The position numbers and the translations under genes were made by a program. This document shows, piece by piece, positions 35,868 through 45,584 of a stretch of DNA of 64,000 nt. Below the pieces are notes generated by a model, which did no database searches, was not told where the DNA came from, and was given only the letters and a program-made list of their open reading frames with translations. Location of the stretch: the NCBI RefSeq assembly GCF_000455265.1, contig NZ_HG005141.1, positions 62,001-126,000 on the forward strand, given 5' to 3'. Position 1 is the first letter of the stretch. Every line of letters begins with the position of its first letter. This stretch comes from Paenibacillus antibioticophila (GTDB taxonomy: Bacteria; Bacillota; Bacilli; Paenibacillales; Paenibacillaceae).

Positions 35868-36065
35868 TTACAGTTTGATTACGTTAGCTGCTTGCGGTCC
35901 GCGAGCGCCTTCAACGATTTCGAACTCAACGGATTGCCCTTCTTCCAAAGTCTTGAAGCCTTCGGACTGGATCGCGGAGAAGTGTACGAAAACGTCGCCG
36001 CCTTCTTCAGTTTCGATGAAGCCATAACCCTTCTCAGCATTGAACCATTTTACTTTACCTTGCAT
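35868..36065 (-). CDS. Cold-shock protein (CspA/CspB family)
   Basis: 65 residues, a complete cold-shock domain: [18 protein letters not shown] with RNP1 KGYGFIE and RNP2 DVFVHFS. Binds single-stranded RNA/DNA and melts mRNA structure. Own promoter (36128-36157) and terminator, so monocistronic. Likely CspB/CspD-like, but paralogues cannot be told apart here. Confidence 0.95.
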   Translation of the reverse strand: MQGKVKWFNAEKGYGFIETEEGGDVFVHFSAIQSEGFKTLEEGQSVEFEIVEGARGPQAANVIKL

Positions 36066-36127
36066 GCACTAACATTCCCTTCATTATCAAATAAGAGTGT
36101 GATCCTGTAACCAGCCTCACATTTCTG

Positions 36128-36157
36128 ACTATACCATTCAAGCTTCTCCAGTGTCAA
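36128..36157 (-). promoter_or_regulatory. csp promoter
   Basis: On the minus strand TTGACA (36157-36152), 18-bp spacer, TATAGT (36133-36128). Gives a ~55-nt 5' leader. Confidence 0.75.
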
Positions 36158-36298
36158 TTACCAAGGATTAGGTTTTACTGGAAAAAAATGTAGAACCATG
36201 TCGTTTGGAATGACATAAGCATTCTATGCGCAGGTATTTTACAGGATACTTTATTTATTTACCCAGCTTAACTCAAGTTGAAACAGGGAGGTTCGTGC

Positions 36299-36634
36299 TT
36301 ATCTTCTTCGATCCATAAGAACACTATCTGAAGCGTAAACCACATCATAAGCATTACGCTGTGCCTTGGCCTGACCGCGCTGCTGCAGCCAGTTAGCCGC
36401 CTCTGTCTTTTGAGCTTCCATACTATACCGCAGTTTGTCCTCATTCATCTGAATAGAAGAGAGTCGGTTTCTATGTTCAGGCGCTAATGGACTTGCTTCT
36501 GTCCGTTGAATCAACATATCTACGAGCTGTTGCCTATGATCCATAAAATCCAGCCACTCTTCTGAGGAAGCCTCATCACTTTTTAGAATCATTTGCTTAT
36601 CCAGTTCCTCTAGCCGGGTTAGCAGTTCATCCAT
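36299..36634 (-). CDS. fliT: FliT-like flagellar chaperone
   Basis: 111 residues, mostly helical, no clear motif. Assignment rests on size, composition and position: its start overlaps the end of fliS by 8 bp in a flaG-fliD-fliS operon, exactly where fliT sits in Bacillus. FliT chaperones the cap protein FliD. Confidence 0.75.
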   Translation of the reverse strand: MDELLTRLEELDKQMILKSDEASSEEWLDFMDHRQQLVDMLIQRTEASPLAPEHRNRLSSIQMNEDKLRYSMEAQKTEAANWLQQRGQAKAQRNAYDVVYASDSVLMDRRR

Positions 36635-37025
36635 TTGAATTCACTTGCTCCTGACCTGAGATTACGACCTTCGAGGCTTGAATCCAGCTTTCTCTCAGAT
36701 CAACGAGATAATCTACCGCTTCTGTTGCTTTCGCTGCATCCTTCCGAATGTTGGCTTCAATAAGCAAGTAATTAATATATTCATATAGCTTATCTAGTTG
36801 TGCAGATATCTCATAGCTATGATTCAAGGTTGCTCTCAACTCACTCACAATCGCTTGCGCCTTGCCAATGAGCTCATTTTTCTTCTGAATATCTTCCGCA
36901 TTAATCGCTTCTACTGCTCCACGTATAAACCGAATTGCACCATCATAGAGCATAATTAGCAACTGAGCCGGCGTAGATGTCTGTACAGAAGACTGCTTGT
37001 ATTTCTCATAAGGGGATGTGATCAT
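36627..37025 (-). CDS. fliS: Flagellin export chaperone FliS
   Basis: 132 residues. Start MITSPYEKYKQSSVQTSTPAQ with LLIMLYDGAIRFI is the family hallmark. Binds the flagellin C-terminus in the cytoplasm and, in Bacillus, competes with FliW for flagellin. ATG with AAGGAG. Confidence 0.95.
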   Translation of the reverse strand: MITSPYEKYKQSSVQTSTPAQLLIMLYDGAIRFIRGAVEAINAEDIQKKNELIGKAQAIVSELRATLNHSYEISAQLDKLYEYINYLLIEANIRKDAAKATEAVDYLVDLRESWIQASKVVISGQEQVNSNG

Positions 37026-37050
37026 GATTGTTCACTCCTTGTTACTATTC

Positions 37051-38535
37051 TCATTGTGATAAAAGATTCGTGATGCTGGCAGATTGAGAGTTCAGCTTGT
37101 TGATTGCCGTTTCCATAGCCGTAAACTTATTGTAGTAATTTGTCTCTAATGTTACCATCTTTTTGGTTAATTCACTGATGCGCGTATTAAGAGTTCTAAG
37201 TTCCTTCCCCATTGTACTTTCTTCATTAAGTGCTTGGGTAATATCACTGCTGTATTTAGATGTGCCTGATTTATCCGAGATTTTCCCCAATGTAATTAAG
37301 GTTGAATCATAAAGTTTATCAAATATTCCTGTAGTGCTTCCATCAGCAGAACCCATGAAGAGTTCCCTGATCTTATCAGGATTTTCTGATATAGCTTTCT
37401 GGAGTTTTTCCTCATCTAAGTAAAGCTTGCCGTTTTCAGTGTAAGTCCCTGTTGTAATTCCGATATCGGGTAAAGAAATGGATCGGTTATCAAGCTTGAC
37501 AGAAGAACTAATGAGGATGTTGCGCATATCCATGAGTCCTTCACTAATAATTGTATCTCCACGCAATAGCCCGCTTTGCGCCTTTTCTGTCCATAGCTTG
37601 ATGTCGTCCTCATTCATTTCCTTCTTTTGCTCTGATGTTAGTGGAGTATAATCTGAATATCTTTTTTCGCTAATTTTGGAATTCAGGCTTTTGATTAGTG
37701 AATTATATTCCTCAATGAATGATTTAATCGTCTCAATGGCTTTCTTACCATCTGCCTTGGTTGTAATATTGGAAGTAGCGTTTTCTGCACTCTTTTGCAG
37801 CAGAGTGATTTCAACGCCGTTAATAACCGTCATATTCCCAAAAAACTTAACTTTCGTACCATTAATCGTAACATCAGCTTCTTCTTCGGCAACACTTTTC
37901 AAACCATAGTTCAGACTGCCGCTCATTGTAACATCACTACCGAATGTTTTCGATTTAATTACAATCTGCCTTGACACTTCATCAAATGTTGCTGTGACAT
38001 TGGCCTCCTTATCACCATTAAGCTTATCAAGAACATTCTTAATCGTATCTGAGCCAGAGAACGTATAGGACTTCCCTGAAATATTAAGCGTATAGTTGCC
38101 AGTAGCCGTGGTTTGATCCGCGGTAGTGCCATCTTCTTGTGTTGCACTCACCGAAAGCCCGCCTAATGTGGAAGAAATAGTTGTCCCCTCTGCGAAGCTT
38201 GCTGATTTGAGCATAGCAGGTGAAGCAAGACGATTCACCTTTACATTCATTTGTGTCAAGTTAGATGTACTCGTTGCTCTAACACTAATTGCTTCTTTAT
38301 CACCTGTAACCTCTGAGGAATACATGCTCATAGAAGCTGCTTTTCGATATTCATTACCTAGCTTATTCTGACGGAAATCAACAAGGCTGCTATTAACTTG
38401 CTTGTAGTTATCCCGGCGCCACTCTAAGATTTGCTTATTTTGACTCAATTTATCCAGAGGCGCACGTTGTGTTAACATATACTGCTTAACAATACTATCA
38501 ATATCCATCCCTGTTGCTAAACCAGATACTCTCAT
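37051..38535 (-). CDS. fliD: Flagellar hook-associated protein 2 (filament cap)
   Basis: 494 residues. FliD_N: RVSGLATGMDIDSIVKQYM (~2-20) and FliD_C coiled coil to the end (LNTRISELTKKMVTLETNY...). Forms the cap on which flagellin polymerises. Preceded by AAGGAGG; 13 bp after flaG. Confidence 0.95.
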   Translation of the reverse strand: MRVSGLATGMDIDSIVKQYMLTQRAPLDKLSQNKQILEWRRDNYKQVNSSLVDFRQNKLGNEYRKAASMSMYSSEVTGDKEAISVRATSTSNLTQMNVKVNRLASPAMLKSASFAEGTTISSTLGGLSVSATQEDGTTADQTTATGNYTLNISGKSYTFSGSDTIKNVLDKLNGDKEANVTATFDEVSRQIVIKSKTFGSDVTMSGSLNYGLKSVAEEEADVTINGTKVKFFGNMTVINGVEITLLQKSAENATSNITTKADGKKAIETIKSFIEEYNSLIKSLNSKISEKRYSDYTPLTSEQKKEMNEDDIKLWTEKAQSGLLRGDTIISEGLMDMRNILISSSVKLDNRSISLPDIGITTGTYTENGKLYLDEEKLQKAISENPDKIRELFMGSADGSTTGIFDKLYDSTLITLGKISDKSGTSKYSSDITQALNEESTMGKELRTLNTRISELTKKMVTLETNYYNKFTAMETAINKLNSQSASITNLLSQ

Positions 38536-38548
38536 CCCTTAATCCTCC

Positions 38549-38923
38549 TTATAAACGCTCATCAATGATGAGACCTGCAAATTCCATCATCTTCGCTACA
38601 ATTTCCAAGGTTTTTTCCGGTGGAATTTCACGGATCAGATCCCCGGTGTCCTTATTCAAAACCTTAATCATAATTGCATTTGTTTTCTCGTGCACACTGA
38701 TTTCTACTGTCGTCTCCGGGCCTTGCAGCGCCTTTACTGCCTTATCAATGGAACGGATCAGTTCCTCTTCTCCCAAAGAAACAGAACGTCCTTGCAGTTC
38801 CGCATTTTGCAGCTCCCGTCCATTTCTAAGCGGTACTGTATCTTGTATAGCAGTCTTAGGTGGTTGAGGATAACTCCCTGAACTCATACCTTGAGTTCCT
38901 GAAAATGAAATTTGCAGATTCAT
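38549..38923 (-). CDS. flaG: FlaG family flagellar protein
   Basis: 124 residues from ATG 38923 (a tandem ATG at 38926 and a TTG at 38941 are in frame; AGAAGGTG favours the ATGs). The C-terminal FlaG domain (VHEKTNAIMIKVLNKDTGDLIREIPPEK region) is clear. Influences filament length in other bacteria. First gene of the sigma-D operon flaG-fliD-fliS-fliT. Confidence 0.9.
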   Translation of the reverse strand: MNLQISFSGTQGMSSGSYPQPPKTAIQDTVPLRNGRELQNAELQGRSVSLGEEELIRSIDKAVKALQGPETTVEISVHEKTNAIMIKVLNKDTGDLIREIPPEKTLEIVAKMMEFAGLIIDERL

Positions 38924-38959
38924 CATTACACCTTCTCTCAAATGATCCTACTATTTGTT

Positions 38960-38987
38960 ATATCGGATGATGAGGTGAATTGGTTTA
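38960..38987 (-). promoter_or_regulatory. Sigma-D promoter of flaG-fliD-fliS-fliT
   Basis: On the minus strand TAAA (38987-38984), 16 bp, TCCGATAT (38967-38960), close to the TAAA-N15-GCCGATAT consensus. Lies right after the flagellin terminator. Confidence 0.75.
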
Positions 38988-38992
38988 GCAAA

Positions 38993-39028
38993 ACACAAAA
39001 AAAGAGATTCCGAAAACTCGGAATCTCT
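38993..39028 (-). terminator. Terminator after flagellin gene 1
   Basis: The arms AGAGATTCCGA and TCGGAATCTCT form a perfect 11-bp stem followed on the minus strand by TTTTTTTG. Confidence 0.92.
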
Positions 39029-39050
39029 GTAAGGCAAATACAAATGGATC

Positions 39051-40205
39051 TTAACGAAGCAATTGCAGTACGCCTTGTGGTTGTTGGTTTGCTTGTGCCA
39101 ACATTGCTTGAGCAGCTTGAGTAAGAATGTTGTTCTTTGTGAAGGACATCATTTCTTTCGCCATATCCACATCACGGATACGGGATTCAGCAGCTGTCAA
39201 GTTCTCGGAAGTAGCACCCAGGTTGTTGATGGTGTGTTCCAAACGGTTTTGGTTCGCACCCAACTTAGAGCGTTCTTCGGAAACTGCGTTCAAAGCGTTG
39301 TTGATTGTAGTGATTGCAGCATCTGCTGATTTTTGAGTAGAGATATTAACCCCTAGCTCATCACTTTCAACACCTGCATCAATAGCACCCGCTGTAGCAT
39401 CCATAGCCGCTGCAGCAGCTTTACCATCCACACCATCAGCAAATTTCACGTCAATACCAGCAGCTTGTAATGCTTTGAGAACATCATCTTTAGTAGCAGC
39501 ATTTTCAAACACAGCTGGATCTGCTGCTGTTGGTTTATTTGCAAGAGTTACAGTCACATTTCCATCATCGTCAATTGCTGCAGTTGTTTTTGCAACAGCT
39601 GCAGTTGTATCAACTGCCCCAATAACAACAGCAAAGCCAGCGCTTGATCTGTTTGTAACTACGAAGTCACCCGCAGTAGTTTCCGATTTGTATCCGTTAA
39701 CGCCCAATTCCTTATTGCTCATATCCCCAATGGACAATTTAATGCTTTGACCAGAGTTAGCACCGATATGGAATACTTTATCGTTAAAGTCCCCATTCAG
39801 CACCTTTTGGTTATTGAACTCCGTGTCTGTAGAAATACGCTTGATTTCTTTGGACAATTCGTCAACTTCGGATTGAAGCTTTTGGCGGTCAACGCCTTCG
39901 TTGGTATCGGAAGAAGCTTGAACTGCCAGCTCACGCATACGTTGAAGAATGCTGTGCGTTTCAGTCAACGCGCCTTCAGCGGTTTGAATCAAGGAAATAC
40001 CGTCTTGAGCGTTCTTCTGAGCCATATCCAAACCGCGAATTTGTCCACGCATTTTCTCAGAAATAGCCAAGCCGGCAGCATCGTCACCAGCACGGTTGAT
40101 GCGAAGACCGGAAGACAATTTCTCCAGATTCTTGGAAGATGCGCCAGTGTTAGCGCCCAGTTGACGGTGAGTATTCAGTGCAGCAATGTTGTGGTTGATA
40201 ATCAT
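39051..40205 (-). CDS. hag: Flagellin 1
   Basis: 384 residues from ATG 40205 ([17 protein letters not shown]), AAGGAGG upstream. D0/D1 N-terminal helices (~1-185) and C-terminal helices (~295-384, ending [11 protein letters not shown]) are almost identical to flagellin 2; the middle (~190-290, Ala/Thr/Asp/Val-rich) is the variable surface-exposed part. Exported by the flagellar type III system with FliS. The 5' leader has a CsrA hairpin and no own sigma-D promoter was found, so it is probably transcribed from the promoter of flagellin 2. Confidence 0.96.
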   Translation of the reverse strand: MIINHNIAALNTHRQLGANTGASSKNLEKLSSGLRINRAGDDAAGLAISEKMRGQIRGLDMAQKNAQDGISLIQTAEGALTETHSILQRMRELAVQASSDTNEGVDRQKLQSEVDELSKEIKRISTDTEFNNQKVLNGDFNDKVFHIGANSGQSIKLSIGDMSNKELGVNGYKSETTAGDFVVTNRSSAGFAVVIGAVDTTAAVAKTTAAIDDDGNVTVTLANKPTAADPAVFENAATKDDVLKALQAAGIDVKFADGVDGKAAAAAMDATAGAIDAGVESDELGVNISTQKSADAAITTINNALNAVSEERSKLGANQNRLEHTINNLGATSENLTAAESRIRDVDMAKEMMSFTKNNILTQAAQAMLAQANQQPQGVLQLLR

Positions 40206-40210
40206 TGTAA

Positions 40211-40249
40211 ATTTCCTCCTTGAAATAAATTCATTCCACATCCTTGTGG
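40211..40249 (-). promoter_or_regulatory. CsrA binding region in the flagellin 1 leader
   Basis: Minus strand CCACAAGGATGTGG (40249-40236) forms a 5-bp stem with loop AGGA, matching the CsrA consensus ACARGGAUGU. A second GGA lies in the Shine-Dalgarno CAAGGAGG (40221-40214). This mirrors the two-site arrangement of Bacillus hag. Confidence 0.8.
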
Positions 40250-40256
40250 TTGTTTT

Positions 40257-40290
40257 GCCGTGACAAACTTGCTGTAACTCTTGTCACGGC
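40257..40290 (-). other. Hairpin between the two flagellin genes
   Basis: GCCGTGACAA and TTGTCACGGC pair perfectly over 10 bp. No T tract follows, so it is more likely an mRNA stability or processing element than a full terminator. Confidence 0.65.
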
Positions 40291-40314
40291 ACGTTAACGA
40301 TTAGATACCAATTC

Positions 40315-41514
40315 TTAACGAAGCAATTGCAGTACGCCTTGTGGCTGTTGGTTAGCTTGTGCCAACATCGCTTGAGCAGCTTGAGTAAGAATGTTATTCT
40401 TCGTGAAGGACATCATTTCTTTTGCCATATCTACGTCGCGGATACGGGATTCAGCAGCTGTCAAGTTCTCGGAAGTAGCACCCAAGTTGTTAATTGTGTG
40501 TTCCAAACGGTTTTGGTTCGCACCCAACTTAGAGCGTTCTTCGGAAACTGCGTTCAGGGCGTTGTTGATTGTTGTGATTGCTTTATCAGCAGAACGTTGG
40601 GTAGAGATGTTAACACCAACCGTATCATCTGCTACAGTTGCTTCCGCTACATCAGTGTCTGCTGCAGCTGCAGCAGTAATATCAGCAGCAAGAACAGCAT
40701 CAGTAGCATCGGTTCCACTAGCAACCTCAGCTTCAAAACCAAGAGATTTCAGAGCATTTACAACGTCTTCATAAGTACCAGTAACAGCTCCTGCCTCAGG
40801 ATCACCAGCTCCATCCACACCAGGTGCAGCTTGCTTGATGGTAATAGTGATTAAACCATTTTCATCCATAGTAGCTGTAGTCTTCTTAACTTCCGCTCCA
40901 GTCTCATCTTGTGCAGCAGTTACTTTAATCTTGTAAGCTTCATTATCTTTGTTTGTAATAATAATTTTGTCATTAAGAGCCTCAGATTCTACACCTACAT
41001 AACCATTAACGCCTAACTCAGTATTGCTCATGTCACCGATGGACAATTTAATGCTTTGACCAGAGTTAGCACCGATATGAAACACTTTATCGTTAAATTC
41101 GCCATTCAGTACTTTTTGGTTATTGAACTCTGTGTCAGTAGAAATACGTTTAATTTCCTTAGACAATTCGTTAACCTCGGATTGAAGCTTTTGACGGTCA
41201 ACGCCTTCGTTGGTATCGGAAGAAGCTTGAACTGCCAGCTCACGCATACGTTGAAGAATGCTGTGTGTTTCAGTCAATGCGCCTTCAGCTGTTTGAATCA
41301 AGGAAATACCGTCTTGAGCGTTCTTTTGAGCCATGTCCAAGCCGCGGATTTGTCCACGCATTTTCTCGGAAATAGCCAAGCCGGCAGCATCGTCACCAGC
41401 ACGGTTGATGCGAAGACCGGAAGACAATTTCTCCAGATTCTTGGAAGATGCGCCAGTGTTAGCGCCCAGTTGACGGTGAGTATTCAGTGCAGCAATGTTG
41501 TGGTTGATAATCAT
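40315..41514 (-). CDS. Flagellin 2
   Basis: 399 residues from ATG 41514. N-terminal ~185 residues and C-terminal ~90 residues nearly identical to flagellin 1, also in DNA and in the leader; the central ~110 residues differ (Asp/Ala/Glu/Val-rich). Proximal to the sigma-D promoter at 41612-41639 and preceded by its own CsrA hairpin. A recent tandem duplication or one maintained by gene conversion. Confidence 0.96.
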   Translation of the reverse strand: MIINHNIAALNTHRQLGANTGASSKNLEKLSSGLRINRAGDDAAGLAISEKMRGQIRGLDMAQKNAQDGISLIQTAEGALTETHSILQRMRELAVQASSDTNEGVDRQKLQSEVNELSKEIKRISTDTEFNNQKVLNGEFNDKVFHIGANSGQSIKLSIGDMSNTELGVNGYVGVESEALNDKIIITNKDNEAYKIKVTAAQDETGAEVKKTTATMDENGLITITIKQAAPGVDGAGDPEAGAVTGTYEDVVNALKSLGFEAEVASGTDATDAVLAADITAAAAADTDVAEATVADDTVGVNISTQRSADKAITTINNALNAVSEERSKLGANQNRLEHTINNLGATSENLTAAESRIRDVDMAKEMMSFTKNNILTQAAQAMLAQANQQPQGVLQLLR

Positions 41515-41519
41515 TGTAA

Positions 41520-41558
41520 ATTTCCTCCCTGAAATAAATTTATTCCACATCCTTGTGG
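41520..41558 (-). promoter_or_regulatory. CsrA binding region in the flagellin 2 leader
   Basis: Same CCACAAGGATGTGG hairpin (41558-41545) and GGGAGGAAA Shine-Dalgarno (41529-41521) as in flagellin 1. The two GGA motifs are about 24 nt apart, suitable for bridging by one CsrA dimer. Confidence 0.8.
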
Positions 41559-41611
41559 TCCGCTTGCTTTCGTTAAGGTCGGCCGCCCCTCCGAAATAGC
41601 GTCTTATACAT

Positions 41612-41639
41612 ATATCGACATGGATAATTCGGAAATTTA
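41612..41639 (-). promoter_or_regulatory. Sigma-D promoter of flagellin 2
   Basis: On the minus strand TAAA (41639-41636), 16 bp, GTCGATAT (41619-41612). One mismatch to the -10 consensus; gives a leader of about 90 nt containing the CsrA sites. Confidence 0.65.
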
Positions 41640-41670
41640 GAGCAAATGGACTATTTTTCCTAAAAAATAT

Positions 41671-41910
41671 TCAAGATTCAGAGGACTGGTTAAATCTCTC
41701 CATCAGTTTCTCTATATCCGCCTGTCCATGTGCGATAGATTGTCTGTTCAACTCCTGGATCGACAAATAAATTTCTTTGCGGAACACTTCGACTTGTCTA
41801 GGGGCTTTAATGCCTATGCGAACATTGTCCCCCTCAATACCCAGGATGGTTATCTCGATGTTATCCTGAATAACGATAGACTCACCTTTTCTGCGAGATA
41901 GTACAAGCAT
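41671..41910 (-). CDS. csrA: Carbon storage/translational regulator CsrA
   Basis: 79 residues from ATG 41910 ([14 protein letters not shown]), one base after the fliW stop. Full CsrA core with the RNA-binding strand [10 protein letters not shown] and the region [15 protein letters not shown], including the conserved Arg. Represses flagellin translation when not sequestered by FliW. Longer frames upstream only read into fliW. Confidence 0.96.
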   Translation of the reverse strand: MLVLSRRKGESIVIQDNIEITILGIEGDNVRIGIKAPRQVEVFRKEIYLSIQELNRQSIAHGQADIEKLMERFNQSSES

Positions 41911-41911
41911 A

Positions 41912-42352
41912 TTATTCGGCCCCCTTCTCCGGCGCAGAACTCCCCCACAACAAATGACGCGAGGTGTAGGGACTGTCATGCAGAATGACTTGTCTGGCTA
42001 CGTTGCTTGCTGTATTGAAGACCAGCGGCGCAAGCAAATTCAGGGTGGATTGCTGCATCTCACCCTGCAGGGTGACAATATTGCGAATCTGAATCTCTGT
42101 ACCCAGTTCTAGTTCTTCAATCACCGAGACGGGCAATTCAAATTCATAATCTTTATAGAACACAAAAGGATCGGTAATCAGAAGTGATATCTCACGCTGG
42201 ACTAAAGACTGCAAGTATGAAAAAGGGGTGCCTTCTATGTCAATAATCGCGAACCGGTCGTGTTCTTCGAATCCGGGAATTCCTTTTGGAAAACTATAAA
42301 TTTGCGAATCCGCTATACCTATTCTTCCAAATTGCGCTGTTTCAATTTCCAT
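41912..42352 (-). CDS. fliW: Flagellar assembly factor FliW
   Basis: 146 residues from ATG 42352 ([13 protein letters not shown]) with GGAG upstream; ATG 42367 also in frame. Contains [18 protein letters not shown] and [17 protein letters not shown] typical of FliW. Binds flagellin or CsrA in a partner switch: free FliW releases CsrA repression of flagellin. Directly followed by csrA. Confidence 0.95.
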   Translation of the reverse strand: MEIETAQFGRIGIADSQIYSFPKGIPGFEEHDRFAIIDIEGTPFSYLQSLVQREISLLITDPFVFYKDYEFELPVSVIEELELGTEIQIRNIVTLQGEMQQSTLNLLAPLVFNTASNVARQVILHDSPYTSRHLLWGSSAPEKGAE

Positions 42353-42449
42353 CGTAATCAACTCCATCGCTTGAACTTGTATTGAAATAGAAATAGCTAT
42401 AGCCGGACTGCAAACCGCTATAGCTATCTTTCACACATGTGATAATCTA

Positions 42450-43013
42450 TTATACCACTACATCCAGTTCAGGAGGGATGATCTCTACTGAGGCATACTG
42501 CTTCACTTGAACATCAAGCTTCCCTGGATGGTAATTAATATCCGGTATATAAGCCTGCGCACTAATCTGTGGCGGATTCGCCTGAGCCTGTATGACGGGG
42601 TTATTGCGCTGTACATGTATATCCACATTATCATAGGAGGCAGGCGCACGATATTCAACGAAGGGATCCCGCTTCCAATCTCCTCCATATACCTCTGCAA
42701 TAGAACCGCCGGGCTGATGGAACTGTGCCAGTTGATTGCCTTGCTCTACCCTTTTTGCCAGACCTTGCAGGAACAGGCTGGGCAGGTTGGAATAAATCTG
42801 CTGATTCATCTCCAACGGATGACCGCCTGTATAGGCGCGCCACGCTTCGTGCTGATCGATCTCCATTGCAGGTCTGGGCTGTTCTATATGCAGGTCGGCT
42901 CTTCGGGTTTCAATACTAAAGTCAGGTCGCTGTTGGTGTATTGATAGCGAAGCGTTCGTAGATTCAATGGACAACAGCGCAGGTTGCTGGCGAATTTGAA
43001 GTTGAGGGATCAT
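42450..43013 (-). CDS. yviE: YviE-like protein (DUF6470 type)
   Basis: 187 residues, rich in Gln, Pro and Ile, with alternating beta-like stretches (LQIRQQPALLSIES, LSIHQQRPDFSIE, LHIEQPRPAMEID). No catalytic motif. Identified by place between flgL and fliW and by its composition; the function of YviE is unknown. Confidence 0.8.
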   Translation of the reverse strand: MIPQLQIRQQPALLSIESTNASLSIHQQRPDFSIETRRADLHIEQPRPAMEIDQHEAWRAYTGGHPLEMNQQIYSNLPSLFLQGLAKRVEQGNQLAQFHQPGGSIAEVYGGDWKRDPFVEYRAPASYDNVDIHVQRNNPVIQAQANPPQISAQAYIPDINYHPGKLDVQVKQYASVEIIPPELDVVV

Positions 43014-43027
43014 AGAACCTTCACCGC

Positions 43028-43957
43028 CTACCTCAGGAAATCAGCTAATGAGTTAGAGATTATTTTGGCTCCGGTAGATAAGGAGGCATTATAGATGCTT
43101 TCTTGAATCTTTGCATTTAAAATAGCCTTCTCATAGTCTACATCCTCAACACTTGCCTGCATATCGTTCAGGTTAACTTCAAGATCAGTTAGCCTGCTTT
43201 GCATCAGCTCGACTCGATTCGTTTTTGCTCCCACTTGCGATCCGGCAGTTAACACCTTGTCCAGTCTCGTATTGATGAGATCTAACTGATCAGAAATAGT
43301 ATCAAAGTCACTTGCTTCAAGCGCCACGCTGAGTCTATCCAGCATCGTAAAGATATGATCGCCATCCGCATCAGCGGGACTACCGAAGATATCATTACCA
43401 GTAACATTCACGCTTAATTGAATGTTGTCTCCAATAAAATAATTAATCTCGCTTGCATCTGTTGCCAAATCTCCTGCAGCGGAGGTATCGGATAAATTAT
43501 CTGCTCCTTTAGGAAAGTCGTATGGCTTCTTGTCATAGGTCTGACCATTAAAAATATATTTTCCGTTTATTTTACTGTTTCCGATATCCAGCAATTGCTC
43601 CTTGAGCTGCTTGATCTCCGTATTGATGCTATCCAGTGCAGAGTCTGGATTCGTTGAGTTAGATGCCTGAACGGTTAATTCCTTCACGCGATGCAGTATG
43701 CTCCCTACTTGATCAATTGCTGTGTCCGTAGCCTCAAGCCAGGATTGGGCGCTATCCACGTTCTTCTGATACTGCTCATTCGAGGACAGCTCCGCCCGAT
43801 AGCGCATAGAGTACGTAATGCCGACAGGGTCATCAGAAGGCTTGTTAATTTTGCGGCCTGTAGCTAGCTGGGTCTGTAATTTATTTAAATTCACGCCATT
43901 GCGATTCAAGTTAAGCAGCATTTGATTATTCAGCATATTGGAGGTTACACGAATCAT
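43028..43957 (-). CDS. flgL: Flagellar hook-filament junction protein FlgL (HAP3)
   Basis: 309 residues. Start MIRVTSNMLNNQMLLNLNRN and the flagellin-like N-terminal helix KLQTQLATGRKINKPSDDP are diagnostic; the C-terminus is flagellin-like. ATG with AAGGAGAG. 14 bp after flgK. Confidence 0.95.
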   Translation of the reverse strand: MIRVTSNMLNNQMLLNLNRNGVNLNKLQTQLATGRKINKPSDDPVGITYSMRYRAELSSNEQYQKNVDSAQSWLEATDTAIDQVGSILHRVKELTVQASNSTNPDSALDSINTEIKQLKEQLLDIGNSKINGKYIFNGQTYDKKPYDFPKGADNLSDTSAAGDLATDASEINYFIGDNIQLSVNVTGNDIFGSPADADGDHIFTMLDRLSVALEASDFDTISDQLDLINTRLDKVLTAGSQVGAKTNRVELMQSRLTDLEVNLNDMQASVEDVDYEKAILNAKIQESIYNASLSTGAKIISNSLADFLR

Positions 43958-43971
43958 CTAGTTCACTCTCC

Positions 43972-45567
43972 TTATCTACCTACTATACCAGTAGAGTTAA
44001 TTAATTTATCCAGCAACTGATCGAAGGTGGTCATGAAACGCGCAGCAGATGTATAGGCATGCTGGAATTTCATCATGTTAGAGAGTTCTTCATCCAGAGA
44101 GACTCCGCTAATGGACTGACGGTGTGACTCAACCTGTGTCACTAATATGTCTGAGTTCTCGGCCTGCCGCTGAGCTTCTTCCGCCTTGACACCGAGTATT
44201 CCCACCATCGCTGCATACTGCGAATTTACTGTCGATTGTGTTCCATCAGCAGCTGTGAACTTGGCTTCATTCAAGCTAGACATAAGCAATGCCAGGGTGT
44301 TATTTCCCTTAACCACCGCGCCAGTCCCCGCTCCCTCCGTACGAAGTGAGGTCGCAAGCAGATTAGAATTGCTAAGAATAGCCGGGTTAATCCTCAAACT
44401 GCCTGCATCTGTTCCCACAAAGAACGGCAAACCGCGATCCGTGGTTCCATTCAAAGTAAAACCAAGCTGATGCAGGCCATTAAATCCATTCACATCAATT
44501 GTGGTCGCGCTCTTCAAAACGCTATTAGCCGGCAGAGGGCTTCCGGCCGTGACAAGCTGATCTGCACCATTAACGGTTACAGTTGTATCCTGTTTTACGA
44601 CAGTGCCTTCTGGCAGCATTGAGCCTGCAGGAATAGGTATATTCTCAATCCGGCCATTCATAATTGTATTTACCAGATTGTTCAGTTGAGCCTTGCTGTC
44701 CACAACATAACTGTCACGGGAATAGATAATGCCATAAGCTTCACCGCCCTGCAAAGTCCCTGCCGCATAGCCTTGCATCAGGAAGGACGCGGAAGGATCC
44801 CCAGCCGGCGCTTGTTGCACCTGCACCGCATTTCCCTGCAGAAGCGGGGTAGTGCCCATCATAATATTATAACCTGTCTCTTCTTCAGTAACTGTAATAT
44901 TCACAATTTTGGACAGCTTGTCTGTGAGCAGATCGCGTTGATCCCGGAGATCGTTAGCGTCGTCACCAAGCCCCTCCAGCCTTGCAATGGAAGCGTTCAG
45001 GTCTGCAATAGAGCTTAAATAGCCGATCGCTTCCTGATCCTTCATGCCTATGCTTGTTGTCAAATCAGCTGAGAGATTATCCAACTGTCGATTCATATAA
45101 TTAATAGCATCTGTCATCGCCACACCGGTCTCCAGCACGATCTTGCGGGCCGTCGAATTCTCCGGATCCTTGCTTAGATCAGACCATGCCTGCCAGAACT
45201 TGTCCAGCACGGCCCTGAGTCCGGAATCAGAAGGCTCATTCATAATACCTTCCAGCTTGGACAGATTCTCCGCCTGAATAGTCCATCTGCCGTTGCTGCT
45301 GTTTTCCCCACGGAACTGCCCGTCCAAAAAAACATTGCGAATCCGTGTAATCGAGTCAAATTCAACCCCTGTCCCCAGCTGACCAGGAGAAATCGAGCGA
45401 TTCACCCCGTAGGCCTCCATCGACAAAGAAGCCTTCATATTCACAACCTGTCGTGAGTAGCCCTCTGTATTGGCATTTGCCACGTTATGACCTGTTGTAT
45501 TTAACGCCGCAGTTTGGGTAAGTATACTGCGTTTTGCCGTTTCAATCGAATGAAATGTAGATGCCAT
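43972..45567 (-). CDS. flgK: Flagellar hook-associated protein FlgK (HAP1)
   Basis: 531 residues. N-terminal rod/hook motif TALNTTGHNVANANTEGYSRQVV (residues ~18-40) and C-terminal LDEELSNMMKFQHAYTSAARFM region. AAGGAGGG before ATG. Confidence 0.95.
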   Translation of the reverse strand: MASTFHSIETAKRSILTQTAALNTTGHNVANANTEGYSRQVVNMKASLSMEAYGVNRSISPGQLGTGVEFDSITRIRNVFLDGQFRGENSSNGRWTIQAENLSKLEGIMNEPSDSGLRAVLDKFWQAWSDLSKDPENSTARKIVLETGVAMTDAINYMNRQLDNLSADLTTSIGMKDQEAIGYLSSIADLNASIARLEGLGDDANDLRDQRDLLTDKLSKIVNITVTEEETGYNIMMGTTPLLQGNAVQVQQAPAGDPSASFLMQGYAAGTLQGGEAYGIIYSRDSYVVDSKAQLNNLVNTIMNGRIENIPIPAGSMLPEGTVVKQDTTVTVNGADQLVTAGSPLPANSVLKSATTIDVNGFNGLHQLGFTLNGTTDRGLPFFVGTDAGSLRINPAILSNSNLLATSLRTEGAGTGAVVKGNNTLALLMSSLNEAKFTAADGTQSTVNSQYAAMVGILGVKAEEAQRQAENSDILVTQVESHRQSISGVSLDEELSNMMKFQHAYTSAARFMTTFDQLLDKLINSTGIVGR

Positions 45568-45584
45568 AATTTCCCTCCTTTGGG

